A DNA stretch of 23,357 bases from Planctomycetota bacterium (GTDB taxonomy: Bacteria; Planctomycetota; UBA1135; UBA2386). The notes under the pieces were generated by a model, which was given only the letters and a program-made list of their open reading frames with translations, was not told the DNA's origin and ran no database searches. Every line of letters starts with the position of its first letter. The first letter of the stretch is position 1. The stretch is taken from assembly GCA_016793305.1 (NCBI GenBank), contig JAEUHU010000179.1:1-23357 (forward strand). The letters are read 5' to 3'. This document shows positions 22,173-23,357 of the stretch, one piece after another. A program made the position numbers and the translations under genes.

Positions 22173-23285
22173 TCAGCAGCCGCAGCCGCCGCTGCGGTGC
22201 GGCTTGGCGCCAGCGCCCTTCTTGGCGCCGCGCGCATCCGCGACGATCCGCTCGGCCAGCCGGTCGGCGGCGTCGCTCGGCGGAATGCGCTCTTCCTTGG
22301 CGATCGTCCACAGCTCCTTCAGGGCCTGCGGAATGCGCTCGATCTTGCCGAGCGAGACCTTCTCGTCGTAGCCGCCCGGGTGGAACTCGACCGAGACGTT
22401 GATGATGCCGCCGGCGTTGATCACGTAGTCCGGTGCGTAGAGCACCCCGCGGTCGGCGAGCATCTTGCCGTGGCGCGGCTCGAGCAGCAGGTTGTTGGCC
22501 GCACCCGCGACGATCGGCGTGTTCAGCTTCGGGATCGACGTGTCGTGCAGGATCGCGCCGAGAGCACACGGCGCGAACACGTCGCACTTCATGGTCAGGA
22601 TCTCCGCCTCGCTGGTGGGGATCAGGCCGATCTCCTTCTGCAGCTGCTGCAGCCGCTCGGTGTTCTTGTCGGCACCGTAGACCTTGGCGCCGGCTTCGAC
22701 GAGGCGCTTGGCGAGGGCGGAACCCACCGCACCGGTGCCCTGGATCGCGACCGTGCGGCCCTTGGGCGAGTCGTTGCCGAACGTCCAGCCGAGCGCCGCC
22801 TTGACGCCGAGGAACACGCCGTAGGCGGTGTAGGGCGACGGGTTGCCGCTGCCGCCGTCCTTGCGCTCGAGGCCGGTGACGTGCTTCGTCGCGCGGCGGA
22901 TGATCTCGAGGTCCTGGACCGACGTGTTGACGTCCTCGGCGGTGATGTAGCGGCCGCCGAGCGCGTCGACCAGGCGACCCATCGCCAGGTAGAGCGCCTC
23001 GGACTTGATCTTCTTCGGATCGCCGATCATCACGGCCTTGCCGCCGCCGAGCCCGGTCTGGGCCACGGCCGACTTGAACGTCATGCCGCGGCTCAGCCGC
23101 TTCACGTCGAACAACGCCTCGTCCTCGGAGGCGTAGGGCCACATGCGCAGGCCGCCCAGCGCCGGGCCGAGGGTGGTGTCGTGCACGGCGATGATCGCGT
23201 GCAGGCCGCAGGAGGGATCGACGCCGCGGACGATGCGCTCGTAGCCGGCGACGGGGATGTCGGTGATCTGAAGAGTGTTGCTCAC
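22173..23285 (-). CDS. Leucine/valine/phenylalanine-type amino acid dehydrogenase
   Basis: An NAD-dependent oxidative deaminase, probably converting leucine, valine or phenylalanine to the 2-oxo acid with release of ammonia. The 370 residues fit leucine dehydrogenase (about 364-370). Seen: GGLRMW (44-49), Lys71 in MTFKSAVAQ, the catalytic Lys83 in GLGGGKAVMIGDP, Asp118 in TAEDVNTSVQDLE, the Rossmann motif GTGAVGSALA (183-192), CDVFAPCALGAIL, AGAANNLL and VINAGGIINVSVE. The GTG start fits the family N-terminus; an ATG 22 codons upstream is open but gives an unlikely Pro/Gly-rich leader. Substrate choice among Leu/Val/Phe cannot be read. The C-terminal tail GAKPHRSGGCGC is unusual and Cys/His-bearing. 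It is convergent with the arginine-rich protein gene. Confidence 0.94.
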   Translation of the reverse strand: MSNTLQITDIPVAGYERIVRGVDPSCGLHAIIAVHDTTLGPALGGLRMWPYASEDEALFDVKRLSRGMTFKSAVAQTGLGGGKAVMIGDPKKIKSEALYLAMGRLVDALGGRYITAEDVNTSVQDLEIIRRATKHVTGLERKDGGSGNPSPYTAYGVFLGVKAALGWTFGNDSPKGRTVAIQGTGAVGSALAKRLVEAGAKVYGADKNTERLQQLQKEIGLIPTSEAEILTMKCDVFAPCALGAILHDTSIPKLNTPIVAGAANNLLLEPRHGKMLADRGVLYAPDYVINAGGIINVSVEFHPGGYDEKVSLGKIERIPQALKELWTIAKEERIPPSDAADRLAERIVADARGAKKGAGAKPHRSGGCGC

Positions 23286-23287
23286 GA

Positions 23288-23318
23288 TTCCAGGGGCCGT
23301 TCGGCCGGTTCCAGGGGC
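23288..23318 (-). repeat. Two 10-bp direct repeats, 21 bp apart, before the dehydrogenase start
   Basis: TTCCAGGGGC (plus strand) occurs at 23288-23297 and 23309-23318, so the copies lie on the same helical face two turns apart. They stand directly upstream of the GTG start of the amino acid dehydrogenase and flank a GC-rich imperfect palindrome (CCGTTCGGCCGG). They may be a regulator binding site or chance. Confidence 0.4.
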
Positions 23319-23357
23319 GAGCAGGATAGCGACGGGCTGCGCGAACGCCATCGCCCC

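Noticed and set aside
1..23357. tRNA, rRNA, CRISPR, insertion sequences, attachment sites, replication origin
   Set aside because: No tRNA-like cloverleaf ends, repeat-spacer pattern, transposase or integrase motifs, or terminal repeats were noticed on either strand by eye.

Overview
The window is very GC-rich double-stranded DNA, densely coding on both strands, with third codon positions almost always G or C. As a result there are many long spurious open frames antisense to the real genes. I read 20 protein genes with confidence, plus one doubtful 51-codon ORF. No rRNA, tRNA, CRISPR array, insertion sequence or prophage was seen. The source is probably a bacterium of the Planctomycetota. The hints are high GC, many start codons without a Shine-Dalgarno sequence, many large secreted proteins of unknown function whose signal peptides end in Ala-Gln, an ECF-type sigma factor with a long N-terminal extension, and short planctomycete-style lipoproteins. 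This placement is an inference from style, not a phylogenetic result.

Region 1 (1-9387, all minus strand) is a compact same-strand run. Read in the direction of transcription it contains: NAD-type malic enzyme, an orphan two-TM histidine kinase, a one-TM unknown protein 5 bp behind the kinase, a YdjM/DUF457 membrane metal-dependent hydrolase, an exported S15 Xaa-Pro dipeptidyl peptidase, a large FHA protein whose C-terminus looks like the type VI secretion TagH/FHA C-terminal domain, and an ECF-like sigma factor cut by the window edge. Kinase, FHA protein and sigma factor together suggest signal transduction, although no response regulator, Ser/Thr kinase or other T6SS gene lies in the window.

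Region 2 (9388-14488, minus strand) holds two large secreted proteins encoded in tandem. The first has a calcium-loop-like Asp-rich motif. The second has a C-terminal discoidin/galactose-binding-like domain, and its ribosome binding site overlaps the stop codon of the first. Upstream of them lie a doubtful 51-codon ORF and a stand-alone Clp N-terminal double-repeat protein whose stop codon sits inside a 16-bp hairpin.

Region 3 (14489-17984) has alternating strands: a TetR-family regulator, a secreted protein made of two related halves with an AT-rich perfect palindrome in its upstream region, a hot-dog acyl-CoA thioesterase, and two small lipoproteins.

Region 4 (18108-23285) begins with a tight plus-strand trio: kbl (glycine C-acetyltransferase, threonine/glycine metabolism), an archaeal/eukaryotic-type (type II) methionine aminopeptidase overlapping kbl by 4 nt, and a GT4-type glycosyltransferase 5 bp further on. 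After a hairpin comes a very arginine-rich exported protein. A convergent leucine/phenylalanine/valine-type amino acid dehydrogenase lies on the minus strand, with a perfect GC-rich hairpin between the two convergent genes. kbl, the amino acid dehydrogenase, the exported dipeptidyl peptidase and malic enzyme together suggest growth on peptides and amino acids feeding central carbon metabolism, but this is inference.
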